Assembly (NCBI GenBank): GCA_903928275.1
Contig: CAIYQJ010000067.1
Location: 1 to 29,345 of the forward strand
Source: an uncultured Chloroflexota bacterium
Lineage (GTDB): Bacteria > Chloroflexota > Limnocylindria > Limnocylindrales > CSP1-4
Reading direction: 5' to 3'
Length of the DNA stretch: 29,345 nucleotides
A program made the translations under genes and the position numbers. Numbering within the stretch: the stretch's first letter is position 1; each line of letters starts with the position of its first letter. Of this stretch, positions 23,480 to 29,345 are shown piece by piece. The notes beneath the pieces were generated by a model. That model was not told the origin of the DNA. It saw only the letters and a program-made list of their open reading frames with translations, and searched no databases.

Positions 23480-24367
23480 CTACCAGCCCCGGACCGCGAG
23501 CCGCTCGCCCTCGGGGATCGCCTCGAGGCCGATGCCGCGCATGGGCGCTCCGAGGCCCTTGCTGACCTCCGCGATGATCGCCGCATCGTCGAAGTGCGTC
23601 GTGGCCTGCACGATCGCGTTCGCCATCCGGGCCGGATCGTCGCTCTTGAAGATGCCGGAGCCCACGAAGACGCCCTCCGCGCCGAGCTGCATCGCGAGCG
23701 CCGCGTCGGACGGAGTGGCGATGCCACCCGCGACGAAGTTCACGACCGGGAGCTTGCCGTCGCGCGCGACGGCGGCGACGACGTCGTAGGGGGCGCGGAG
23801 CTCCTTCGCCGCCGCATACAGCTCGTCCTCGCGCATCGACTGCAGCCGGCGGATCCCGGCATTGACGGACCGGATGTGGCGGACGGCCTCCACGATGTTC
23901 CCGGTGCCGGCCTCGCCCTTCGTCCGCATCATCGCGGCGCCCTCGGAGATCCGACGCAGCGCCTCGCCCAGGTCCCGCGCGCCACAGACGAACGGGACCT
24001 TGAAGGCGTGCTTGTCGATGTGGTTCTCCTCGTCGGCCGGCGTGAGGACCTCGGATTCATCGACGTAGTCCACGCCGAGCGCCTCGAGGACCTGCGCCTC
24101 CACGAAGTGGCCGATCCGCGCCTTCGCCATGACCGGGATGGAGACGGCCGCCATGATCCCGACGATCATCACGGGATCGCTCATCCGCGCGACACCGCCG
24201 TCGGCGCGGATGTCGGCGGGCACGCGCTCGAGCGCCATGACGGCGACCGCGCCGGCTTCCTCGGCGATCCTTGCCTGCTCGGGGGTGACGACGTCCATGA
24301 TGACGCCGCCCTTGAGCATCTGCGCGAGCCCCTTCTTCGTCGCCCAGGTGGAGGTCTCGACGGCCAT
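23480..24367 (-). CDS. pdxS: PdxS, synthase subunit of pyridoxal 5'-phosphate synthase
   Basis: A 295-residue TIM-barrel enzyme that builds PLP from ribose 5-phosphate, glyceraldehyde 3-phosphate and ammonia. Key residues are in place: Asp25 (IMDVV), Lys82 in MAKARIGHF (the lysine forming the first Schiff base) and Lys150 in MMRTKGEAGTGN (the second catalytic lysine). Length and sequence are very typical and this is the most conserved protein of its operon. The ATG at 24367 is preceded by GAGGAA (24376-24381). It is the first gene of a leftward operon with pdxT, the GNAT protein, the R3H ATPase and the P-type ATPase. A consensus TATAAT lies about 95 bp upstream. Confidence 0.97.
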   Translation of the reverse strand: MAVETSTWATKKGLAQMLKGGVIMDVVTPEQARIAEEAGAVAVMALERVPADIRADGGVARMSDPVMIVGIMAAVSIPVMAKARIGHFVEAQVLEALGVDYVDESEVLTPADEENHIDKHAFKVPFVCGARDLGEALRRISEGAAMMRTKGEAGTGNIVEAVRHIRSVNAGIRRLQSMREDELYAAAKELRAPYDVVAAVARDGKLPVVNFVAGGIATPSDAALAMQLGAEGVFVGSGIFKSDDPARMANAIVQATTHFDDAAIIAEVSKGLGAPMRGIGLEAIPEGERLAVRGW

Positions 24368-24461
24368 GCGTTTCGCTTCCTCGTGGTGCGCGGGTCATGC
24401 GCCCTGCGGCGCGCGCCTGCGCGGGGACGCGGGGAGCGGGAGTGCGCCGCGCGCGAACACG

Positions 24462-24467
24462 ATTATA
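24462..24467 (-). promoter_or_regulatory. Consensus -10 element (TATAAT) for the pdxS operon
   Basis: An exact TATAAT on the minus strand in very GC-rich surroundings. It would start transcription near 24455, giving a leader of about 88 nt before pdxS. No TTGACA-like -35 is visible at the usual distance. The leader contains short GC-rich inverted repeats but nothing I recognise as a riboswitch. Confidence 0.5.
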
Positions 24468-24522
24468 GGGGAGGCGTCGCCGGGCCCCCGTCTCGGCGAG
24501 GGCCGGACCGGACCACCCACCC

Positions 24523-24528
24523 TATGAT
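24523..24528 (+). promoter_or_regulatory. Putative -10 element (TATGAT) of a leaderless UDG transcript
   Basis: TATGAT (5 of 6 consensus bases) ends 6 nt before the ATG at 24535, the same spacing as the tldD element. No ribosome binding site precedes the ATG. It lies back to back with the TATAAT of the pdxS operon, about 55 bp apart. Confidence 0.5.
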
Positions 24529-24534
24529 CGGCGG

Positions 24535-25290
24535 ATGAGCGCACGCGAGGAGGCCGCGCGGACCCTCCTGGAGCTCGACGCCGAGGTCGCGGCGTGCCGC
24601 GCCTGCCCGCGACTCGTGGCATGGCGCGACGAGGTCTCCCGCGTCAAGGTGGCCCGGTTCGCGGGGGACGACTACTGGGGCCGGCCGATACCCGGCTTCG
24701 GCGATCCGGACGCGCGGATCCTCGTCCTCGGGCTCGCGCCCGCCGCCCACGGAGGCAACCGGACGGGCCGCGTCTTCACCGGCGACCGATCGGGCGATGT
24801 CCTCTTCGCGGCCCTCCATCGCGCGGGCCTCGCGCGGATCGCGACGTCGACGGCCGCGGATGACGGCCAGGCGCTCACCGGCTGTCGCGTCACGGCAGCG
24901 GTCCGCTGCGCGCCTCCGATGAACAAGCCCACGCCGACCGAGCGGGACAGGTGCGCGCCATTCCTGGTCCGCGAGGCCGCGGCGTTGCACGACCTGCGCG
25001 TGGTCGTGGCGCTCGGGGCGTTCGCGTGGGACGCGTCGCTCCGGACGCTCGCGGCGCTCGGATGGTCCACGCGGCCGCGGCCGCGGTTCGGCCACGGGGC
25101 GGAGGCGCGCATGGGACCTCTCACGCTGCTCGGCTGCTACCACCCGAGCCAGCAGAACACGTTCACCGGGCGGCTCACGCCGGCGATGGTGGACACGGTC
25201 CTCGAGAGGGCCGTCGCGCTCGCGGCGTGGGATGATGCCGAGCGCCCGGCGACCGCCCGGGCGGCCGGAGTCGAGGGGCGAAGAGGCTGA
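24535..25290 (+). CDS. Family 5 uracil-DNA glycosylase (UDGb), Fe-S type
   Basis: A 251-residue DNA-repair enzyme that removes uracil, and in family 5 often other deaminated bases, from DNA. Motif A is GLAPAAHGGNRTGRVFTGD (66-84), nearly identical to Thermus UDGb. Motif B is HPSQQNTFTGRLT (203-215). Four Cys expected to hold a [4Fe-4S] cluster are Cys21, Cys24 (CRACPR), Cys125 and Cys140. Family 5 lacks the polar Asp/Asn activating residue of family 1, in agreement with GLAPAA here. The ATG at 24535 follows a TATGAT element. The stop shares one base with the start of the MOSC gene (TGATG). Confidence 0.95.
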   Translation: MSAREEAARTLLELDAEVAACRACPRLVAWRDEVSRVKVARFAGDDYWGRPIPGFGDPDARILVLGLAPAAHGGNRTGRVFTGDRSGDVLFAALHRAGLARIATSTAADDGQALTGCRVTAAVRCAPPMNKPTPTERDRCAPFLVREAAALHDLRVVVALGAFAWDASLRTLAALGWSTRPRPRFGHGAEARMGPLTLLGCYHPSQQNTFTGRLTPAMVDTVLERAVALAAWDDAERPATARAAGVEGRRG

Positions 25291-25823
25291 TGAGAGACGG
25301 TCGAGTCGCGCAGGTGAGCACGTCCCGCGGCGGCGTTCCCAAGCTGCCCGTCGCGGGGGCGTGGGTCGGCCGCGAGGGGCTCGAAGGCGACGGCCACCGG
25401 GAGCCCCTGACCGTCCACGGGGGCCCGGAGCGCGCCGTCTGCATCTACTCGGTCGAGCAGATCGAGCGGGTCCGCGCTGACGGCCACCCGATCGGCGGGC
25501 CCGGCGCCCTGGGCGAGAACGTCACGTTCGCGGGCCTCGACATCGGATCGCTCGGGCCCGGCTCACGGCTGACGATCGGCGAGGGCGGGCTGGTCCTCGA
25601 GGTCGCGAGCTACGCCGCGCCATGCCAGACGATCGCGCACAACTTCACGGACCGGCGGATCGCGCGGATCTCGCCGATGACGGCGATCGCCGACGCACGA
25701 CGGTACTGCCGCGTCGTGACCGAGGGCCCGGTCACGCAGGGCGACGGGGTCGTCGTCCTCGTGCGGATGCCCGCCACGCCGCCGGAGCCGGGCCGGGCCG
25801 CGGCACCCGCCGACGCGGTCTGA
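25290..25823 (+). CDS. MOSC domain protein (YiiM-like)
   Basis: A 177-residue single-domain MOSC protein. MOSC domains occur in molybdenum cofactor sulfurases and in mARC/YiiM-type reductases, where a conserved Cys binds the molybdenum or carries sulfur. Here Cys112 (YAAPCQTIAHNF) is in that place, and GALGENVTFAGLDIGSLGPGSRLTIG (72-97) is the typical core. SRGGVPKLPV near the start and HGGPERAVCIYS are also family-like. Whether it uses molybdenum cannot be told; no molybdenum cofactor genes are nearby. The ATG overlaps the UDG stop by one base and Sua5 follows 3 nt after its stop, so the three genes form an operon. Confidence 0.88.
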   Translation: MRDGRVAQVSTSRGGVPKLPVAGAWVGREGLEGDGHREPLTVHGGPERAVCIYSVEQIERVRADGHPIGGPGALGENVTFAGLDIGSLGPGSRLTIGEGGLVLEVASYAAPCQTIAHNFTDRRIARISPMTAIADARRYCRVVTEGPVTQGDGVVVLVRMPATPPEPGRAAAPADAV

Positions 25824-25826
25824 GCC

Positions 25827-26873
25827 ATGGCCGGGCGGAGCGGGGCCGGCGGGAAGCCGGTCGAGACGCGCATCCTGCCCGGCGACGAGCCCGCCTCGAT
25901 CGCGGAGGCCGCGGCCGCGATCCGCGCCGGGGATCCCGTCGCGTTCCCCACTGAGACCGTCTACGGCCTCGGGGCGGACGCCCTTGACCCGCGTGCCGTG
26001 GCGCGCGTCTTCGAGGCGAAGGAGCGCCCGCGGTTCGACCCGCTCATCGTCCACGTCGCGGACGCGGACGCGGTGGGGCGGTACGCGATCCACGAGGACG
26101 CGGCGGACCCGCGCGTCGCGGCGCTCGCCGCCCTGTTCTGGCCGGGCCCGCTCACCCTCGTGCTCCGCAGGCGCGAGGTCATCCCGGGGATCGTCACCGC
26201 TGGGCTCGACACGGTCGCGCTCCGCGTCCCGGCGCACCCGGTGGCGCTCGCGCTTCTCGCCGCCGCCGGCGTGCCGGTCGCCGCGCCATCCGCGAACCGG
26301 TTCGGGCGCGTGAGCCCCACGCGAGCGGCGCACGTCGTGTGCCAGCTCGACGGGCGCGTCGGCATCGTCCTCGACGGAGGGCCGTGTCGCGTCGGCGTCG
26401 AATCGACGGTGCTACTGCTCGCGGGCGGCCGTGCCGTCCTCCTGCGGCCGGGCGGCCTGCCGGTCGAGGCGATCGAGGAGGCGATCGGCCCGGTCGAGCG
26501 CCCCGCCCACGACGCTCCGGACGCGGCATCGCTCTCGCCGGGACGCGGGGCGTCGCACTACGCGCCGGGCGCGGCCCTCCGGCTCGTGGAACCGTGGCCG
26601 GGCCCGGGTCTGGTCACGGCGGCCGGCGAGCGTGTCGGGCTGCTCGCGGCGGATGCGGCGGGCCGCGCAGCTGCCGAGGCCGTGGGCGGGCCGTTCGTCG
26701 CGACGGAGGTGCTCTCGCCGGGCGGCGACGTCATGGAGGCCGCGGCGCGGCTGTTCGATGCGCTCCATCGGCTCGACGCGGCCGGGCTGGATCGGATCGT
26801 CGCGCAGCCCGTCCCCGACGAGGGCATGGGCCGGGCGATCATGGACCGCCTCCGACGCGCGGCCCGCCGCTGA
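25827..26873 (+). CDS. Sua5/YrdC/YwlC threonylcarbamoyl-AMP synthase
   Basis: A 348-residue protein making L-threonylcarbamoyladenylate from threonine, bicarbonate and ATP, the first step of the t6A37 modification of ANN-decoding tRNAs. The YrdC domain (about 15-220) shows AFPTETVYGLGADA, KERPRFDPLIVHV, FWPGPLTLVL, APSANRFGRVSPT and GVESTV. The C-terminal part (about 245-340) begins with SPGRGASHYAPGA, as in the Sua5 domain of the longer, two-domain form. The ATG at 25827 is 3 nt after the MOSC stop. The gene's stop TGA lies inside a -35-like CTGACC for the next gene. HypF carries a related YrdC domain, but the rest differs. Confidence 0.95.
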   Translation: MAGRSGAGGKPVETRILPGDEPASIAEAAAAIRAGDPVAFPTETVYGLGADALDPRAVARVFEAKERPRFDPLIVHVADADAVGRYAIHEDAADPRVAALAALFWPGPLTLVLRRREVIPGIVTAGLDTVALRVPAHPVALALLAAAGVPVAAPSANRFGRVSPTRAAHVVCQLDGRVGIVLDGGPCRVGVESTVLLLAGGRAVLLRPGGLPVEAIEEAIGPVERPAHDAPDAASLSPGRGASHYAPGAALRLVEPWPGPGLVTAAGERVGLLAADAAGRAAAEAVGGPFVATEVLSPGGDVMEAAARLFDALHRLDAAGLDRIVAQPVPDEGMGRAIMDRLRRAARR

Positions 26874-26898
26874 CCGTCGGCGGCGCGGCCGGTATCAT
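26870..26898 (+). promoter_or_regulatory. Putative promoter of the HNH gene (CTGACC-17 nt-TATCAT)
   Basis: CTGACC (26870-26875) and TATCAT (26893-26898) are separated by 17 nt, the ideal sigma-70 spacing, with 4 of 6 and 5 of 6 consensus matches. The -10 ends 9 nt before the ATG at 26908, so the leader would be only a few bases or none. The -35 overlaps the Sua5 stop codon. It is the best full promoter in the window. Confidence 0.55.
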
Positions 26899-26907
26899 GC
26901 GGTCGGC

Positions 26908-27423
26908 ATGGACGGTGTGGTGCTCGTTCTGAACCAGAACTACGAGCCGCTGAACGTGTGCAACCTCCCGCGCGCGTTCCGTCTCGTCTTCGGCGAGAAG
27001 GCCGAGGTGGTCGAGTTCGACCACCAGGAGGTCCGCACGCCCACGACCGCCTATCGTGCGCCGTCGGTCATCCGGCTCCAGCACCTCATCCGTCGCCCCA
27101 GGCCCCGGATCCACCTCTCGCGCCGGGAGATCTTCGCGCGCGACGGGCACGTCTGCCAGTACTGCGGCCGGCAGGGCGGGGACATGACGCTCGATCACGT
27201 CGTGCCGCGCCACCGCGGCGGCGCCCACACGTGGGAGAACCTCGTCACGGCGTGCAAGCAGTGCAACCACCGGAAGGGCGGCCGCCTCCCGGACGAGGCG
27301 CGGATCCGGCTTCTCCGCGAGCCGGCGGAGCCGCGCGGCGACGTCTACGCGATCTTCGGGTCGTATCTCCGCGACGACCGGAACGAGGCGTGGCGGACGT
27401 ACCTGTTCCTCGGGCGGTCCTGA
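26908..27423 (+). CDS. HNH endonuclease family protein
   Basis: A 171-residue protein. The N-terminal MDGVVLVLNQNYEPLNVCNLPRAF-like segment (first 24 residues) is a conserved lead-in of a widespread bacterial HNH family. The HNH domain has two zinc-binding pairs, Cys83/Cys86 (CQYC) and Cys116/Cys119 (CKQC). The catalytic residues Asp96-His97 (LDHVVPRHRGG), Asn111 and His121 are present. Such stand-alone chromosomal HNH proteins are common and their natural role is mostly unknown; DNA repair is a guess. No methyltransferase or phage genes are near, so restriction or homing is unlikely. The frame extends upstream into Sua5, but family similarity and the TATCAT element place the start at 26908. 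Confidence 0.9.
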   Translation: MDGVVLVLNQNYEPLNVCNLPRAFRLVFGEKAEVVEFDHQEVRTPTTAYRAPSVIRLQHLIRRPRPRIHLSRREIFARDGHVCQYCGRQGGDMTLDHVVPRHRGGAHTWENLVTACKQCNHRKGGRLPDEARIRLLREPAEPRGDVYAIFGSYLRDDRNEAWRTYLFLGRS

Positions 27424-27502
27424 GCTGGCGCCCGGGCGGCGCACCGGGGCGGCGGAAGCGCCCGAGGCGGCCACGGGGTTCGCGGACCGGATCCCGGCGG
27501 CC

Positions 27503-28831
27503 GTGCGCGATCTCATGGAGGCGCTGCTCCTGTCGGGCCACGACGCGTACATCGTGGGTGGATCGGTGCGGGACGACCTCCTCGGTCGGGAGCCCGGCGA
27601 CTGGGACCTCACGACGGACGGGACGCCCGACGAGCTGCGCGCGATCTTCCCGGAGGCGCGCTACGAGAACCGTTTCGGGACCGTGGCCGTGGCCAGGGAC
27701 GGCGTCGAGTACGAGATCACGACGTACCGGAGCGAGCGCGGGTACGCGGACCATCGGCGGCCGGACGTCGTGGAGTTCGCCGCCACGCTGGGGGAGGACC
27801 TGGCCCGTCGCGACTTCACCGTGAACGCGATGGCCTGGGGTCGTGCGGCGAACGAACGCGGCGGGACCGTCGCGTCGATGGTGGACCCGTTCGACGGCCG
27901 CGCGGACCTGGCCGCGGGAGTCATCCGCGCCGTGGGCGACCCGGACGCGCGCTTCGCCGAGGACGCCCTGCGCATGCTGCGTGCCGTGCGCCTCGCCGCG
28001 AGCCTCGGGATGCGCATCGAAGGCTCGACGTTCGCGTCGATCGCCCGAAGCGCCCCGGACGCAGCGTTCCTTTCCGGCGAGCGGGTGGGAGCGGAGCTTC
28101 AACGGATGCTGGTGGCGCCGGTCCCCTCGGTCGGCCTGCGGCTGCTCGATAGATCGGGGCTCCTCGCGATCATCCTGCCGGAGCTCGCCCTTCAGCGCGG
28201 CATCCCGCAGGCCAAGATCGCGGGCGAAGACCTGTGGGATCACACCGCCCGCACCGTGGACGCGGCCCCAGCCGGCGCCGTGCCGCGGCTGGCCGCCGTC
28301 CTCCACGACATCGGCAAGCCGGCCACGTTCGCCGACGGGCACTTCCTCCACCATGACGTGGTCGGGTCCCGGATCGCCGGCGTGGTCCTCGACAGGCTCC
28401 GCGTCCCCCGCGAGACGCGCGAGCGCGTCGTGCGGCTCGTGCGGCACCATATGTTCAGCTACGAGCCGACGTGGAGCGACGCAGCGGTGCGTCGCTTCAT
28501 CCGGCGCGTGGGCCCGGACCTGCTCGACGACCTGTTCGACCTGCGGTCGGCGGACGACGTCGGCAGCGGGTTGCCGGCCGATCTGCCGCGGACGGCCGAG
28601 ATCCGGCGCCGCTGCGGAGACCAGCTCGCGGCGAACGTCCCGCTCGGGCGCGCGGACCTTGCCGTGGACGGACGGGACCTCATGATGGCGCTGGGCCTCG
28701 AGCCGGGACGCAAGCTCGGACGGATCCTGGACCGGCTCGTCGTGCGCGTCGTCGACGACCCGGCGATGAACGAGCGCCGGGCGCTCCTCGCCCTCGCACG
28801 GGCGATCGACCGTAACCTGGAGGATCGATGA
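27503..28831 (+). CDS. CCA tRNA nucleotidyltransferase / poly(A) polymerase family, with HD domain
   Basis: At least 442 residues. The class II nucleotidyltransferase head is clear: YIVGGSVRDDLLG (16-28), catalytic DWD (33-35), RRDFTVNAMAW (102-112) and FAEDALRMLRAVRLAASLG (151-169). An HD phosphohydrolase-like domain follows with LHDIGKP (267-273, His268/Asp269) and FLHHDVVGSRIA. It probably adds or repairs the tRNA 3' CCA end. The GTG at 27503 is the first ATG/GTG/TTG in frame, but the codons before it read FADRIPAAV, which looks like the usual N-terminal helix, so the true start may be a rarer codon such as CTG at 27425. The end overlaps the TPR gene by ATGA. Confidence 0.9.
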   Translation: MRDLMEALLLSGHDAYIVGGSVRDDLLGREPGDWDLTTDGTPDELRAIFPEARYENRFGTVAVARDGVEYEITTYRSERGYADHRRPDVVEFAATLGEDLARRDFTVNAMAWGRAANERGGTVASMVDPFDGRADLAAGVIRAVGDPDARFAEDALRMLRAVRLAASLGMRIEGSTFASIARSAPDAAFLSGERVGAELQRMLVAPVPSVGLRLLDRSGLLAIILPELALQRGIPQAKIAGEDLWDHTARTVDAAPAGAVPRLAAVLHDIGKPATFADGHFLHHDVVGSRIAGVVLDRLRVPRETRERVVRLVRHHMFSYEPTWSDAAVRRFIRRVGPDLLDDLFDLRSADDVGSGLPADLPRTAEIRRRCGDQLAANVPLGRADLAVDGRDLMMALGLEPGRKLGRILDRLVVRVVDDPAMNERRALLALARAIDRNLEDR

Positions 28832-29345
28832 TCGAGCGGTTGCTCGAGGCGGACCGGCTCCTCGCTCTCGGGATGGACCAACAGGCCGAGAAGATCTACT
28901 GGCAGGCCGCGGAGCTCGACCCGCGGAATGCGATCGCGATCGTGGGGCTCGCGCGCGTGGCGTCCGATCGCGGCGACGACCGGACTGCGCTGCAGTTCGC
29001 GCACAAGGCGCTCGAGATCGACCCCGAGAACCCGACCGCGATGCGACTGGCGGCTCGCCTTGAGGGCAACGTCGCGCACCGCGCGTCGGCCGCGCCCGCG
29101 CCGGAGCCGGAGCTCGCGCCGGAACCGGAGGCTGCGCCCGCGCCGGAACCGGAGGCTGCGCCGGAGCCGGAACCGGAGGCTGCGCCGGAGCCGGAGCTCG
29201 CGCCGGAACCGGAGCTCGCGCCGGAACCGGAGGCTGCGCCCGCGCCGGAACCGGAGGCTGCGCCGGAGCCGGAGCTCGCGCCGGAACCGGAGGCTGCGCC
29301 CGCGCCGGAACCGGAGGCTGCGCCGGAGCCGGAGCTCGCGCCGGA
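28828..29345 (+). CDS. TPR protein with Pro/Glu/Ala repeat region, truncated by window edge
   Basis: 172 codons are visible, without a stop. Residues 1-75 form about two tetratricopeptide repeats (ADRLLALGMDQQAEKIYWQA, then AELDPRNAIAIVGLARVASD and HKALEIDPENPTAMRLAA), which usually mediate protein contacts. From about residue 89 the chain becomes a run of PEPEAA, PEPELA and PAPEPE units, acidic and proline-rich, probably extended. No signal peptide or membrane segment is seen. The ATG overlaps the CCA gene stop (ATGA) and has GGAGG 4 nt upstream. The function is unknown; the Pro/Glu region may act as a spacer between the TPR part and an unseen C-terminal domain. Confidence 0.85.
   Translation, partial: MIERLLEADRLLALGMDQQAEKIYWQAAELDPRNAIAIVGLARVASDRGDDRTALQFAHKALEIDPENPTAMRLAARLEGNVAHRASAAPAPEPELAPEPEAAPAPEPEAAPEPEPEAAPEPELAPEPELAPEPEAAPAPEPEAAPEPELAPEPEAAPAPEPEAAPEPELAP
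29095..29345 (+). repeat. In-frame 60-bp tandem repeat (Pro/Glu/Ala) in the TPR gene
   Basis: 29221-29280 and 29281-29340 are identical 60-bp units, and a third begins at 29341. The unit is itself built from 18-bp blocks (ccggaaccggaggctgcg, twice; ccggagccggagctcgcg, once) and a cccgcg spacer. From 29095 to 29220 the same blocks occur in irregular order. One unit encodes 20 residues. Sequence identity at third codon positions points to recent expansion. Confidence 0.95.

Noticed and set aside
24368..24461. Possible riboswitch in the pdxS leader
   Set aside because: The leader is about 88 nt and has short GC-rich inverted repeats, but no pattern matches a known riboswitch class and no sequestering structure could be defined by eye.
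19706..24538. A 1610-codon open frame on the plus strand, antisense to the R3H ATPase, GNAT, pdxT and pdxS genes
   Set aside because: It runs across several well-conserved minus-strand genes and their gaps, and its translation is Arg/Ala/Asp-rich without any domain. In DNA of this GC content stops are rare in antisense frames, so the length means nothing.
26908..27423. HNH gene as part of a restriction, homing or anti-phage system
   Set aside because: Neighbours are tRNA-modification and tRNA-processing genes; there is no methyltransferase, intron, phage or defence gene, and the family is a common chromosomal one.
29095..29345. Direct repeats resembling a CRISPR array
   Set aside because: The units are in frame, adjacent, contain no unique spacers, and continue a TPR coding sequence; no cas genes are present.

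Overview
The window is about 29 kb of very GC-rich (by eye around 72%), gene-dense bacterial DNA with no rRNA, tRNA, insertion sequence, phage gene or CRISPR array that I can see. The gene set is a group 1 [NiFe]-hydrogenase with its maturation genes, split glycine decarboxylase, PdxS/PdxT, a YCF45/SpoIIIAA-like R3H ATPase, family 5 uracil-DNA glycosylase and TldD/TldE. Together with frequent GTG starts and short ATGA/GTGA/TGATG overlaps, it suggests a high-GC, probably soil or freshwater, Chloroflexota-like bacterium (Limnocylindria or a relative). That placement is an inference from style and gene content, not a phylogenetic result.

Layout. (1) 1-8767, minus strand: one tightly packed hydrogenase operon, read from right to left as small subunit (hyaA), large subunit (hyaB), cytochrome b (hyaC), hypA, maturation protease (hyaD type), hypF, hypC, hypD and the start of a gene that is hypE by position. 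hypB is not in the window. (2) 8768-9045: divergent intergenic region. (3) 9046-16982, plus strand: tldD-tldE, then gcvPA-gcvPB-NAD-kinase-like (COG3199)-SDR, the last four genes joined by 4-nt overlaps. (4) 17037-24367, minus strand, read right to left: pdxS, pdxT, a GNAT-fold protein, the R3H ATPase and a P-type ATPase. (5) 24535-29345, plus strand: family 5 UDG, MOSC protein, Sua5/YrdC, HNH nuclease, CCA-type nucleotidyltransferase, and a TPR protein whose 3' part is a perfect 60-bp tandem repeat running off the window end.

How the genes work together. The hydrogenase operon should make a Tat-exported, membrane-anchored H2-oxidising enzyme that passes electrons through cytochrome b to quinone. 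HypA, HypF, HypC, HypD and HypE build or insert the Ni-Fe(CN)2CO site, and the protease trims the large subunit. GcvPA/GcvPB form the glycine decarboxylase P-protein; a putative nucleotide kinase and an NAD-type dehydrogenase are translationally coupled behind it. PdxS/PdxT make pyridoxal phosphate, the cofactor of GcvPB, and head an operon whose other members have no known link to vitamin B6.

Most interesting points: the small subunit has Asn where the second proximal-cluster Cys is expected; the P-type ATPase has PNGL instead of PEGL in its M4 segment; three plus-strand genes have -10-like hexamers 6-9 nt before ATG, suggesting leaderless mRNAs; and the window ends in an expanding 60-bp coding repeat. 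I did not find a clear anti-phage or otherwise wholly new multi-gene system.
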